DNA of 64,000 bases from JBMYZL01 sp965661765 (GTDB lineage Bacteria; Bacteroidota; Bacteroidia; Flavobacteriales_D; Sanyastnellaceae), in the NCBI GenBank assembly GCA_965661765.1, contig CBFIFE010000001.1, positions 1 to 64,000 on the forward strand, read 5' to 3'. The notes beneath the pieces were generated by a model. That model was not told where the DNA came from. It ran no database searches and worked only from the letters and a program-made list of their open reading frames with translations. The position numbers and the translations under genes are program-made. Positions 1 through 8,495 of the stretch are shown here, piece by piece; position 1 is the first letter of the stretch; each line of letters begins with the position of its first letter.

Positions 1-1
1 T

Positions 2-460
2 GAACACACTTCCGGCCGAGCGGGTTTTGTGCATCCCTACGAGATGACGGGATCGGTGGAGCGCGCGGAAATCACGTTCATCGTCCGGAGCTTTGAAACG
101 GCGGAATTGGCCGACTACACTCAGCGCCTGAAGTCATTGCAGGAGGAAGTCTTGAAGGATTGGCCCGGGGCCAAGGGTCGCGTGAAGATCCGCGAACAGT
201 ACCGCAACATGAAGGAAGTGTTGGCCCATCACCCACATGTTGCCGAACGCGCCGCCGCCGCCATCGAAGCCTCCGGTTTGACGCTCAAACGAGGCGCCAT
301 TCGCGGCGGCACCGACGGCAGCCGACTGAGCTTCATGGGTCTGCCTTGCCCCAACGTCTTCGCCGGCGAGCATGCTTTCCACAGCCGCGAGGAATGGGTG
401 AGTGTCCAGGACATGCAGAAAGCCGTCGAGGTTCTCATCCGCATTGCAACCGGTCCTTGA
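2..460 (+). CDS. pepT: Peptidase T (tripeptide aminopeptidase), C-terminal part
   Basis: This is the C-terminal 152 residues of a protein whose start lies before the window. The open frame begins at the window edge with EHTSGRAGFVHPYEMTGSVE and carries the M20-family segment RGGTDGSRLSFMGLPCPN followed by HAFHSREEWVSVQDM, both characteristic of PepT. The family is a cytosolic dizinc aminopeptidase that releases the N-terminal residue of tripeptides; the late His in the HSREEW segment is a metal ligand in M20 enzymes. There is no internal start that makes sense for a complete protein, so it is annotated as 5'-partial. Confidence 0.88.
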   Translation, partial: EHTSGRAGFVHPYEMTGSVERAEITFIVRSFETAELADYTQRLKSLQEEVLKDWPGAKGRVKIREQYRNMKEVLAHHPHVAERAAAAIEASGLTLKRGAIRGGTDGSRLSFMGLPCPNVFAGEHAFHSREEWVSVQDMQKAVEVLIRIATGP

Positions 461-538
461 CGGAGCATCCAGCCGTTTTTCACGACGCACGACCGCTCCG
501 GGGGCACCTGGGAAGGTTGAGGGAGATTGCGGGTTTGC

Positions 539-578
539 AAAAAAAAATCGTCACACTCTGCAGCGTAACGATTTTTCT
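539..578 (-). terminator. Putative intrinsic terminator of tRNA-Asn
   Basis: The arms AAAAATCGT (543-551) and ACGATTTTT (568-576) form a 9-bp stem. On the minus strand the stem is followed by a run of nine T, just downstream of the tRNA. The AT-rich symmetry means it could also stop plus-strand transcription from pepT. Confidence 0.6.
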
Positions 579-585
579 TTTTCTG

Positions 586-662
586 TGGCTCCCCCTGCTG
601 GACTTGAACCAGCGACCCTCTGATTAACAGTCAGATGCTCTAACCAGCTGAGCTAAGGAGGA
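586..662 (-). tRNA. tRNA-Asn (anticodon GTT)
   Basis: Read on the minus strand, the acceptor arm TCCTCCT pairs with AGGGGGA, with discriminator G and an encoded CCA. The D arm is AGCTCAGCTGGTTAGAGC, the anticodon loop is CTGTTAA, and the T loop is TTCAAGT. The length is 77 nt with CCA. The GTT anticodon identifies asparagine. Confidence 0.96.
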
Positions 663-758
663 ATTTCAGGACGGCAAAGATAAGAAGAAATACGTCAATC
701 CCCTCGATGAGGTTTCATTTTTGCCGGAATTTTTTCGGGTTCACAACAACGCCGAAAG

Positions 759-766
759 TAACTTTG
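759..766 (+). promoter_or_regulatory. -7-like box TAACTTTG before the PfkB kinase
   Basis: It matches the Bacteroidota -7 consensus TAnnTTTG exactly and ends four bases before the ATG, so the transcript may be leaderless. No TTG was found at the usual -33 distance. Confidence 0.5.
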
Positions 767-770
767 TCAC

Positions 771-1700
771 ATGAGCATGATTGTTGTCGGTACTGTTGCC
801 TTTGATGGCATTGAAACGCCTTTCGGGGCATCTGGTAAAGTCGTGGGCGGCGCGGCGACATACATTGGGCTGAGCGCCAGTGCTTTCGTGAAGAACCAAC
901 ATTTGGTCTCGGTCATTGGCGAGGACTTTCCCGAAGATGTGGTTGCTGATTTTGAGCGCCGCGGAATTTCCACCGAAGGCCTCGAGCGCCGCAAGGGGGA
1001 GAAGAGTTTTTACTGGGCGGGCAAGTACCATTATGACATGAACTCCAGGGACACGCTGGCCACGGAGTTGAATGTTTTGGCGGATTTCAAGCCAGTTGTT
1101 CCAGCGGCTGCGCGCAATGCGAAGTTTGTGATGCTCGGCAATTTGGATCCACAGGTTCAGGCCTCAGTTTTGGACCAAATGTCAGAGCGCCCCGAGCTCA
1201 TCGTCATGGACACCATGAATTTCTGGATGGACATCGCATTGGAGCCCCTCAAATCGGTCATTGCGCGTGTAGATGTTTTGACCATCAATGATGAAGAAGC
1301 GCGTCAACTGACTGGAGAGCATTCTTTGGTCCGCGCAGCGCGTCAAATCCTGGACATGGGTCCCCGGGTATTGGTCATCAAGAAAGGAGAGCACGGGGCT
1401 TTGTTGTTCAACAAGGACGAGGTCTTTTTTGCGCCGGCGATGCCGTTGGAAGACGTGGTCGATCCTACAGGTGCGGGGGACACGTTCGCTGGTGGCTTCA
1501 TCGGCCACTTGGCGGCCACGGGGGACACGAGTTTTGAGAACATGAAGCGGGCGGTGATTGTGGGCAGTGCCATGGCCAGTTTCACTTGTGAACGGTTTGG
1601 CACAGCGCGTTTGGCGGAACTGACCCAGGAGGAAATCACCGACCGGGTGGATGACTTCGTTCGCTTGGTGCAAGTGGATATGGCTTGGCCCCAGGCCTGA
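771..1700 (+). CDS. PfkB/ribokinase-family carbohydrate (or nucleoside) kinase
   Basis: This 309-residue protein has the ribokinase fold signatures: a GGAATY substrate-site motif near residue 30 and the C-terminal DPTGAGDTF signature at 231-239, in which Asp237 is the expected catalytic base. Members phosphorylate sugars, nucleosides or related alcohols with ATP; the substrate cannot be told from the sequence. The ATG at 771 lies four bases after a -7-like box, and a second in-frame ATG follows two codons later. Its stop directly abuts the stop of the convergent M23 peptidase gene. Confidence 0.85.
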   Translation: MSMIVVGTVAFDGIETPFGASGKVVGGAATYIGLSASAFVKNQHLVSVIGEDFPEDVVADFERRGISTEGLERRKGEKSFYWAGKYHYDMNSRDTLATELNVLADFKPVVPAAARNAKFVMLGNLDPQVQASVLDQMSERPELIVMDTMNFWMDIALEPLKSVIARVDVLTINDEEARQLTGEHSLVRAARQILDMGPRVLVIKKGEHGALLFNKDEVFFAPAMPLEDVVDPTGAGDTFAGGFIGHLAATGDTSFENMKRAVIVGSAMASFTCERFGTARLAELTQEEITDRVDDFVRLVQVDMAWPQA

Positions 1701-2582
1701 TCAACGCTTTTGGGGCAACCAGAGCGAAGGATCTTGTGGCGATCCGTTCACCCACCATTCGAAATGCAGGTGCGGTCCTGAGCTGTGTGTGCCCGTCCCG
1801 CCCAAGATGGCAATGGGCTCGCCGACCCGAACCGGTTCCCCCACTTCGTGCATCAGCGATGCGTTGTGCTTGTAGATGGACAGGCGATTCTTGTTGTGCT
1901 GGATCCCGATGACGTAGCCGCCATCCACAGTGTACGAAGCCAGCACCACCGTGCCGTCGTCTACCGCGTGGACCACCGACCCCAACGGTGCGACAAAATC
2001 GATCCCGTGATGCCCGCCTGCAACGTCGAAGTTGGACGAAACTTCCCCGTCGAGCGGAAGGAAGGGAATCGATCGTGCGCTCCATTCCTCGGGCCGGCCC
2101 CGTTGCAGCGAAAACCGATCTTCTTCAGCGAGCCGAGCGCGCAGCGCCGAGTCTTCGGGGGTCAGGGCTGCATCCAAGGAATCCACAGCGTTGTCGTTGC
2201 CCACCAAACTGTCCATCAAAGCCACCAAGCCCACCTCGTCGGGAATGCCGTCCTGGAGAATGGACTGCAAAGCCACCAGGTATCGGGATTGCTGTTCGAG
2301 TTGTCGGGAGATTTCGATGGTTTGGCCTTCAGCGGATTTGGCAGCCTTTCGCGCATCTTCTGCCAAATACCCCGGGATGACATGCTCTCGCAATGGCGTG
2401 TGAGCCACAACGAAATAGGTCAACCCCACGATCAACCCCACCGAAAAAGTGGACGCCAGCCCCAGCCCCAGCCGCGTCACGGGCAGTTCCCATCGCTCAG
2501 AGAACGTCTGCTGTTCCTGCAACTTGAGCACGAACGGCTCGAGCCAATACCGCTTGTTCGGGTCTTTCTTCGGATTCGACAC
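1701..2582 (-). CDS. Membrane-anchored M23 family metallopeptidase
   Basis: This 293-residue protein has a cytoplasmic N-terminus, one membrane segment at about residues 38-60, a helical linker and a C-terminal LytM/M23 domain. The zinc ligands are present: His191 or His192 with Asp195 in HHGID, and His271/His273 in GPHLHFEWW, so it should be an active cell-wall endopeptidase. I chose the GTG at 2582 because the protein becomes family-like from VSNPKKDPNK onward, and a -7-like box (CATCTTTG) ends four bases before it. Longer upstream frames would run into the divergent porW gene. The role is probably peptidoglycan remodelling during growth or division. Confidence 0.85.
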   Translation of the reverse strand: MSNPKKDPNKRYWLEPFVLKLQEQQTFSERWELPVTRLGLGLASTFSVGLIVGLTYFVVAHTPLREHVIPGYLAEDARKAAKSAEGQTIEISRQLEQQSRYLVALQSILQDGIPDEVGLVALMDSLVGNDNAVDSLDAALTPEDSALRARLAEEDRFSLQRGRPEEWSARSIPFLPLDGEVSSNFDVAGGHHGIDFVAPLGSVVHAVDDGTVVLASYTVDGGYVIGIQHNKNRLSIYKHNASLMHEVGEPVRVGEPIAILGGTGTHSSGPHLHFEWWVNGSPQDPSLWLPQKR

Positions 2583-2586
2583 AAAG

Positions 2587-2594
2587 CAAAGATG
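2587..2594 (-). promoter_or_regulatory. -7-like box CATCTTTG before the M23 peptidase
   Basis: This is a one-mismatch match to TAnnTTTG located four bases before the chosen GTG. It supports that start and lies in the 89-bp region shared with divergent porW. Confidence 0.35.
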
Positions 2595-2671
2595 CTTCAA
2601 TCGTCTCAGAGCACCACAAACCTGCGCCGAAATGGAATAATTTAGCGGATTCTGCGTTGAACAGCACGACC

Positions 2672-5362
2672 ATGTCTTTTTCGAATTCGCGTTTTTGGGT
2701 GATAGGGGGGTCCCTGGCTGTTTTTGCCTTGGGGTTGTCGGGGTGTTCGAACACAAGAGACGGTCGGTTGTACAGGCTCTACCACAACATGCACGCGCAG
2801 TACAATGGCTACTTCTACGCGAACGAATCCATGGCAGAGGCGGACGCCTCGCTCAAGGAAGGCTATGTGGAGAATTGGGACGAGATTCTGCCCATCTTTT
2901 TCCCGATTGATGCAGAGGCGGCGCAGCAAGTCTACCCATTGCTCGAGCGGGCCATTGAGAAGTGTTCGAACGTCGTTGACAAGCACACCATGCAACCTGC
3001 GCGGCGTGACCAGAAGGACATCAAGTGGCCGGAGCTCAACAAGTGGATCGATGAGAATTACGACGTCATCGGACGCGCGCACTTGTTGAAGGGCGACCAC
3101 CAGAAAGCCATCGAGGTCTTCCAGTACCTCATCCGCACATTGGATTACCCCGACGCACAGGCCTGGAGCAATGCTTGGCTTGCGCGAACGTACATGGAGA
3201 TGGGGGACATGGTGCGGGCTTCGAACGCCTTGATGAAGGCAGAAGGAGAGGAGCGGCGGGTCGAGGACCCAGAGGTGATGGCCTACGTTTACCAAGTCTA
3301 CGCCGCCTATCACCTGTTGGACGAGGACACAGAGGCCGCGGTCAGGAAACTCGAAAAGGCACTGGACTTCATCGAAAAGAAGAAGGACCAGGCGCGGACG
3401 CTGTTCATTTTGGCCCAATGTCACGAAGCCATTGGTGAATCGAAACAAGCCATTGCACGCTACAAGGAAGTGGTCGATCTGCGAACGCCCTATGAGTTGG
3501 AGTTTTATGCGAAAATCAAGCAGGCCATGGCTTACGATCGTCGGGGTGGCAGCAGCGAACCGATCATTGAGGAGCTGATGGACATGTTGGACGATGGCAA
3601 AAACGAGATTTATCAAGACCAAATCTATTACGCCCTCGCCGTCCTCGCCCTCGAAGAACGTCGCCGGGACGATGGCATTGGCTTGCTCGAAACCTCCTTG
3701 GCGGTCAACACAGACAACACCCGTCAGCGCATGAAGAGTTTCTTGCGACTGGGTGATTTGTACCTCGAGGACCTCAATTACCCGTTGTCCCAGGCGTATT
3801 ACGATTCGGCTCGCACGTACATGGAGGAGGACAACGATCGGTTCGAGGAAGTGGACGCATTGGCCACGAACCTGACAGATTTGGTGAATCAGTTGAACAT
3901 CATTTCGGAGCAAGACAGCCTCTTGGCGTTGTGCGACATGTCCGAATCGGATCGGCTGGCGAAGATTGACACCATCATTGCAAACCTTGAATACGAGGCG
4001 GAGCAACGCCGCTTGGCTGCAGAAGCTGCAGAGGCGGAGGCGTTGGCGGCCATGGACGACGGGGGACAGGGGATGTTTTGGCCTTACAATGCCCAACTGA
4101 AAATGGCGGGCCGCAGGAACTTTCTGGATTTCTGGGGGGACAGGCCGCTCGAAGACAATTGGCGACGATCGAGAAAAGTGGGCGTGACTTTCAGCGATTT
4201 GGCGGAGGATGCCCCGGCCGAAGCGGGTGGGGGAGAGAGTTCGGAAGTGCGAGATCCGGATGACATTCCGTCGAAGGAGGAATTGCTGGCTGGATTGCCA
4301 TGCGAACCGGGGGCCCGGGATACGTCTTTGGCGATGATTGCCGAGGCGTATTACAATGCGGGTTTGGCCTACAAAGAGAAAATGAACGATCCGGAAAACG
4401 CCATCGACAGCTGGCAGACCTTGATCGAGCGGTTTGATGATTCGGACGTTCACCCGACAGCGTACTACCAGCTGTTTCGAACCTATTTGCAACGCGAAAT
4501 CGAAGAGAATTATCAGAACCCATTTTGCGAAACCTGCAACTCGGTGTATTGGGAGGAAGAAATTTTGAGGCGCTATCCGGGGAGTGAATGGGCCACGCTG
4601 ATTGAGAACCCCGAGTATGCGGATGAGGACGCCATGGTTCGCGAAGAGCAACGCTTGGAATACGAGCAGCACCTGGCGGCGTATTACGGCAAGGCGTACC
4701 AGCAGACTTTGTTGGATGTCAACGCGGTCATTGAGCGGGATTCCGTCAACCACTTCATGTGTCAGTACCGTTTGTTGCGAGCCCAGTGTGTCGCGGGATT
4801 GAGTTCCTACGCAGGCGGAGACCGTGAGGCCTACATCAATGCGCTGTTGGAAGTGGTTTCCTCTTGTCCCGACACCGAGGAGGCAGATCACGCCCGGGAG
4901 CTTGTCGAATTGTTGGGCGGCACGTTGGGCGAGGATGAAGTGGATGAGGCGGTGGGGGGAACGGATTTGGCACAAGAACCCAGCCGATACAAGCACAAGC
5001 CTTTCCTTGAGCATTACTTTGCTGTTTTGATTCCGGTCGGCAGAGGGAAGGTGGAGGACATCCGTGCCACCATCAGCGATTTCAACAGCGATTATTATGG
5101 CTCCTTGAACCTCCGTGTCACGGCAAATTTGATCGATCGCAACCACCAAATCGTGTTGATCAAATCCTTCCCCCGCCAAGACAAGGGCATGGAGTACCAC
5201 GACATCTTCACCTCGAATCGAGAGGACTTGATCACCATCAACTCATCGGGCTACACGATGTTTCTCATCTCGAGCGAGAACTATGTGGAACTGTTCAAGT
5301 CGAAGGACACAGAGGGATACCTCACGTTTTTCGATGAGTTCTACCTGCAGGGCGGGGAGTGA
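2672..5362 (+). CDS. porW: PorW/SprE-like type IX secretion and gliding lipoprotein
   Basis: The 896-residue protein has a lipoprotein signal ending in LSGC (Cys about residue 25) followed by the family-typical region beginning NTRDGRLYRLYHNMHAQYNG. The body is helical with tetratricopeptide-like repeats at about residues 130-420 and again past 560; the C-terminal 130 residues form a conserved mixed domain. SprE/PorW proteins are required for type IX secretion and gliding motility in Bacteroidota. The ATG at 2672 is preferred over a TTG five codons upstream because the signal peptide then starts normally. It is divergent from the M23 gene and is followed by bactofilin. Confidence 0.88.
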   Translation: MSFSNSRFWVIGGSLAVFALGLSGCSNTRDGRLYRLYHNMHAQYNGYFYANESMAEADASLKEGYVENWDEILPIFFPIDAEAAQQVYPLLERAIEKCSNVVDKHTMQPARRDQKDIKWPELNKWIDENYDVIGRAHLLKGDHQKAIEVFQYLIRTLDYPDAQAWSNAWLARTYMEMGDMVRASNALMKAEGEERRVEDPEVMAYVYQVYAAYHLLDEDTEAAVRKLEKALDFIEKKKDQARTLFILAQCHEAIGESKQAIARYKEVVDLRTPYELEFYAKIKQAMAYDRRGGSSEPIIEELMDMLDDGKNEIYQDQIYYALAVLALEERRRDDGIGLLETSLAVNTDNTRQRMKSFLRLGDLYLEDLNYPLSQAYYDSARTYMEEDNDRFEEVDALATNLTDLVNQLNIISEQDSLLALCDMSESDRLAKIDTIIANLEYEAEQRRLAAEAAEAEALAAMDDGGQGMFWPYNAQLKMAGRRNFLDFWGDRPLEDNWRRSRKVGVTFSDLAEDAPAEAGGGESSEVRDPDDIPSKEELLAGLPCEPGARDTSLAMIAEAYYNAGLAYKEKMNDPENAIDSWQTLIERFDDSDVHPTAYYQLFRTYLQREIEENYQNPFCETCNSVYWEEEILRRYPGSEWATLIENPEYADEDAMVREEQRLEYEQHLAAYYGKAYQQTLLDVNAVIERDSVNHFMCQYRLLRAQCVAGLSSYAGGDREAYINALLEVVSSCPDTEEADHARELVELLGGTLGEDEVDEAVGGTDLAQEPSRYKHKPFLEHYFAVLIPVGRGKVEDIRATISDFNSDYYGSLNLRVTANLIDRNHQIVLIKSFPRQDKGMEYHDIFTSNREDLITINSSGYTMFLISSENYVELFKSKDTEGYLTFFDEFYLQGGE

Positions 5363-5389
5363 TTGTCAGGGATTCCGCTCCAATTCCCG

Positions 5390-5397
5390 TATTTTTG
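5390..5397 (+). promoter_or_regulatory. -7-like box TATTTTTG before bactofilin
   Basis: This is an exact TAnnTTTG match between porW and the bactofilin gene. It lies six bases before the ATG at 5404 and 33 bases before the preferred ATG at 5431. It could give the bactofilin-ATP synthase genes their own transcript. Confidence 0.45.
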
Positions 5398-5430
5398 CGC
5401 CACATGCGCGGATCCAAAAGAAGAGCACCC

Positions 5431-5832
5431 ATGGACAATTTGTCCGAAAGAGCCATCAACCGAATTGTTGAAGGCACTTCGTTCGTCGGCAATGTGCGTT
5501 GTGAGAGCAACATTCGGATCGATGGCGAATTCGAAGGCGAGCTGTCCACCACCGGTCGGCTGGTGGTCGGCGCCACCGGAAAGGTCAATGGACAAGTGCG
5601 TTGCGTGGCTTGTGAAATCGAAGGGAAGTTCGAGGGTTTGTTGCAGGTGGAGGAATTGTTGGCGCTCAAAAGCGATTCGAGGGTGCACGGTGACATTTAC
5701 TACGGTCAACTCTCCGTGGAGTCGGGCGCGCAACCCACAGGCGCTTTGCATTTGATTTCGAACATCAAAGAGATGCGTCCGGCGTCATCGTCAGACGCAG
5801 AGAGCAAGCGTTCGGAAGCCTTGGGTTCGTAA
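5431..5832 (+). CDS. Bactofilin family cytoskeletal protein
   Basis: This 133-residue protein has a short tail (NLSERAINRI) and then a beta-helical core in which RIDGEFEGEL, LVVGATGKVNGQV and the SDSRVHGDIYYGQL stretch show the repeating Gly/hydrophobic pattern of bactofilins. The family polymerises without nucleotide and scaffolds cell-shape or peptidoglycan enzymes. The start is uncertain: ATG 5404 would add nine basic residues and sits right behind a -7-like box, while ATG 5431 gives the usual family N-terminus. It lies between porW and the ATP synthase genes, an order I recall from other Flavobacteriia. Confidence 0.85.
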   Translation: MDNLSERAINRIVEGTSFVGNVRCESNIRIDGEFEGELSTTGRLVVGATGKVNGQVRCVACEIEGKFEGLLQVEELLALKSDSRVHGDIYYGQLSVESGAQPTGALHLISNIKEMRPASSSDAESKRSEALGS

Positions 5833-5843
5833 AGCCGTCCATC

Positions 5844-6089
5844 ATGGCATTGAACGAGGAAGCGTCTGATGACCAGCAACCCTCCAATCGTCAGAAAAAG
5901 GGGTTCCACCCGATCATGAAGTTTTCAGGGATGGCGTTTTCCATGGCTGCGTCCATTGCTTTGGGCACATTCGCCGGCCGGTGGTTGGATGGCCAAATGG
6001 AAACCGCCCGCCCCCTCTGGACAGCTGCCGGCGCTTTGTTGGGCACGCTGCTGGCCATCTATCAAGTCATCAAAACCTTGAAAACATGA
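5844..6089 (+). CDS. atpZ: AtpZ/AtpI-type small membrane protein of the ATP synthase operon
   Basis: This 81-residue protein has a polar N-terminal 25 residues and two membrane segments at about 28-45 and 57-75, joined by GRWLDGQM. This is the pattern of the F0F1-ATPase-associated AtpZ/AtpI domain (often called a putative Mg2+/Ca2+ transporter or assembly factor). It opens the ATP synthase gene run, and its stop overlaps the next start as ATGA. Confidence 0.8.
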   Translation: MALNEEASDDQQPSNRQKKGFHPIMKFSGMAFSMAASIALGTFAGRWLDGQMETARPLWTAAGALLGTLLAIYQVIKTLKT

Positions 6090-6451
6090 AGTTCAACGTT
6101 CAATTGTTGGTTTTGGCGGTGTGTCTGTATGGACTCGGGTGGTTGATTCCGCCGTTCCGTGGGTTTGCGGCCACTTGGTTGTGGCCGGGTTTGGTCATGG
6201 GCTATGGGGCTTTGACGGGTGCGTTGCACCGCTGGTTGCTCCAGTCAGCCAAGGGTTCGGCAAATGCATTTGTTACGGCAGTCAATGGCTCTACTGCAGC
6301 CAAGATGTTTCTTTCGATGGTGGTGGTTGCGGTGTATCTGTTGGCCAAGGCGCCTTACCGTGTCGAATTTGCGTTGGGCCTGTTTTGCGTTTTCATGGCG
6401 AACACCATTGTTCTTGTGGTGTCAGCGCAAAACCACGTCAGGTCCAAATGA
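6086..6451 (+). CDS. AtpI-like integral membrane protein upstream of atpB
   Basis: This 121-residue protein has four predicted membrane helices (about 5-22, 28-47, 66-86 and 91-112) and little else. It overlaps atpZ by four bases and sits immediately before atpB, the place of the poorly conserved AtpI or AtpR partner of ATP synthase operons. It probably helps c-ring or F0 assembly, but this is inferred from position only. The frame is open upstream inside atpZ; the ATGA overlap decides the start. Confidence 0.7.
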   Translation: MKFNVQLLVLAVCLYGLGWLIPPFRGFAATWLWPGLVMGYGALTGALHRWLLQSAKGSANAFVTAVNGSTAAKMFLSMVVVAVYLLAKAPYRVEFALGLFCVFMANTIVLVVSAQNHVRSK

Positions 6452-6512
6452 ATTTTTCTCCCGACTTTGGAAATTAAATGCCTTTTTTCCTCGAAATGCA
6501 CGGGGGCGTGTC

Positions 6513-6520
6513 TATTTTTG
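6513..6520 (+). promoter_or_regulatory. -7-like box TATTTTTG before atpB
   Basis: This exact consensus match lies 23 bases before the atpB ATG in the 92-bp gap after the AtpI-like gene. It suggests an internal promoter giving atpBEFHAG independent expression. Confidence 0.45.
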
Positions 6521-6543
6521 CGCCGAATTACGGACGGAGTGCC

Positions 6544-7713
6544 ATGAACCTTGGACGATTCACACAACACCTTGCACCGCTGGCCTTGTTTTGGGCTGGC
6601 CTATTGATTGTGCAACCTTCGGTCGCCCAGGATCACGTTCATTCTGACGACCATGCAGTTCATGCCCATTCTTCCGTTGACGGGCATGGCGAGCATGACG
6701 GGCACGATGCGCACGGGCACGAACCCTTCAAGGCTGGGGAATTCATTGTCAACCACATTGCGGATGCGCATGACATTCACCTGTTTGGGGATGTCCACAT
6801 TCCGCTCCCGGTGATTCTGCACATTGAAGGTCAGGGGCTTCGGTTTTTCATGAGCAATGCTTTCGAGGGTCACGGTCATGGCGACAAGCATCTTTCCATC
6901 GACGATGAGGTCAAACTGACCTTGCACGGCGAGCATCCCGAGGGAGACCACAAGCCAGGAAGCATCAGTGGAAAGAACCGGGCAGGCGATGAGGTTTCTG
7001 TTTTGGATGTTTCAATCACCAAGTCAGTATTTGGTTTGATTCTCGTGCTGATTTTCATGGTTGGGTTGTTCCGATCTGCTGCCAAGTCTTACGGTCGCAA
7101 TCCGGACAAAGCACCCAAAGGCTTGGCGAATGCCGTTGAACCCTTGATTCTGTTTCTTCGGGATGAGGTGGCTCGGCCATCCATCGGCAAAGATGCCGAT
7201 CGCTTCATGCCGTTCTTGCTGACCGTGTTCTTCTTCATCTTCTTTGCGAATTTGTTGGGGCTGGTTCCATTTATTGGGGGGTTCAACATCACGGGCACCC
7301 TTGGGGTCACCATGGTTTTGGCGACGCTCGTGTTTTTGATCACCAGTTTCAGTGGGAACAAGCATTACTGGGGTCACGTTTTTGCCATGCCTGGTGTGCC
7401 CAAATGGGTTCTGGTCATTTTGACACCGATTGAAATCATTGGCCTTCTGCTCAAACCACTTGTTTTGATGATTCGTTTGACGGCGAACATCACGGCTGGT
7501 CACATCATCATTTTGGCCTTCACAAGTTTGATTTTCATCTTTGGGAAGGGCGGGGAATCTGCGGTTGCTGGTTACGGCATCGGTTTGTTTTCGACTGCCT
7601 TCATGATTTTCATGTTCTTCTTGGAGTTGCTTGTGGCTTTCTTGCAAGCTTTTGTTTTCACGCTCTTGGCGGCCATCTATTTTGGTGACGCTCGACAGGA
7701 GGCACATCACTGA
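6544..7713 (+). CDS. atpB: F0F1 ATP synthase subunit a, with His-rich periplasmic extension
   Basis: Subunit a forms the proton half-channels next to the c-ring. The 389-residue protein starts with a signal peptide ending at about VAQ-DH, then a roughly 40-residue segment dense in His and Asp, and a periplasmic domain seen in Bacteroidota AtpB. The membrane core starts at about residue 155; the essential arginine is Arg311 in MIRLTANITAGH. ATG 6544 was chosen because it begins the signal peptide; the frame extends upstream without family-like sequence. It is followed by atpE after 33 bases. Confidence 0.93.
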   Translation: MNLGRFTQHLAPLALFWAGLLIVQPSVAQDHVHSDDHAVHAHSSVDGHGEHDGHDAHGHEPFKAGEFIVNHIADAHDIHLFGDVHIPLPVILHIEGQGLRFFMSNAFEGHGHGDKHLSIDDEVKLTLHGEHPEGDHKPGSISGKNRAGDEVSVLDVSITKSVFGLILVLIFMVGLFRSAAKSYGRNPDKAPKGLANAVEPLILFLRDEVARPSIGKDADRFMPFLLTVFFFIFFANLLGLVPFIGGFNITGTLGVTMVLATLVFLITSFSGNKHYWGHVFAMPGVPKWVLVILTPIEIIGLLLKPLVLMIRLTANITAGHIIILAFTSLIFIFGKGGESAVAGYGIGLFSTAFMIFMFFLELLVAFLQAFVFTLLAAIYFGDARQEAHH

Positions 7714-7746
7714 ATTTTTGAAATCCATTCACTCAAATCCTTTACA

Positions 7747-7986
7747 ATGGAATTGCTGACTATTCTTCTCGAAATCGGACAGGGTCTTGCGGCCCTCGGT
7801 GCTGGCGCAGCTGCAATCGCAGCAGGTATTGGTGTTGGACGCATTGGTGGCAGTGCCATGGATGCAATCGCTCGTCAGCCGGAGGCTGCAGGGGAGATTC
7901 GCTCGAACATGATTGTTGCCGCTGCACTTGTTGAGGGTGTTGCGCTCTTCGGTGTGATTGTAGGTCTGCTCGTAGCGATCGGCTGA
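7747..7986 (+). CDS. atpE: F0F1 ATP synthase subunit c
   Basis: This 79-residue hairpin protein of the rotor ring has helix 1 with the small-residue packing motif AAGIGVGRIGG, the polar loop ARQPE that contacts subunits gamma and epsilon, and helix 2 with the ion-binding carboxylate Glu63 in LVEGVALFG. The residue after Glu63 is Gly, and the Ser/Thr pair typical of sodium-binding c subunits is missing, so proton coupling is most likely. Confidence 0.96.
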   Translation: MELLTILLEIGQGLAALGAGAAAIAAGIGVGRIGGSAMDAIARQPEAAGEIRSNMIVAAALVEGVALFGVIVGLLVAIG

Positions 7987-7990
7987 TTCC

Positions 7991-8488
7991 ATGGGCGCTT
8001 TGCTTTCACCGGCTATCGGTACCATTTTCTGGTCTTCCATCGCTTTTGTGGTGGTCCTCTTGTTGCTGAAGAAAATGGCTTGGGGTCCTATCCTCACGGC
8101 ACTCAGCGAAAGAGAAGCTTCCATCAGTGAAGCCTTGAACGCTGCCGAGAAGGCGCGCCAGGAAATGTCTTCCTTGCAGTCGGACAACGAGCGTTTGCTC
8201 CAAGATGCGCGCGTGGAGCGTGACAGACTGGTTCAGGAGGCACGCGACATGGCTGACAAAATCGTTTCCGATGCCAAATCTCAGGCAAAAGAGGAAGCGA
8301 GTCGTGAGGTGGCCAATGCCCGCCAGGCGATTGAGGTGGAGAGAAAAAGCGCAGTTGCCAAGCTCAAGGCCGAGGTTGCAAGTCTTTCCATTGACATTGC
8401 GGAGCAGGTGCTTCGCAGTGAGCTGAAGGAGACGGACAAGCAGCAGGCTTTGGTCAGGAAGATGATTGATGAATCACCTTTGAACTGA
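7991..8488 (+). CDS. atpF: F0F1 ATP synthase subunit b
   Basis: This 165-residue peripheral-stalk subunit has one N-terminal membrane helix (about residues 8-28), followed by a long, highly charged coiled coil that ends in DKQQALVRKMIDESPLN. It links subunit a to delta and F1. It starts four bases after atpE, so the two are probably translated together. Confidence 0.95.
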   Translation: MGALLSPAIGTIFWSSIAFVVVLLLLKKMAWGPILTALSEREASISEALNAAEKARQEMSSLQSDNERLLQDARVERDRLVQEARDMADKIVSDAKSQAKEEASREVANARQAIEVERKSAVAKLKAEVASLSIDIAEQVLRSELKETDKQQALVRKMIDESPLN

Positions 8489-8495
8489 TTTGGCC

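Noticed and set aside
2642..5200. Long minus-strand open frame opposite porW
   Set aside because: It is a mirror of GC-rich codons in porW, has no family motif or start signal, and porW has a clear lipoprotein signal and family match.
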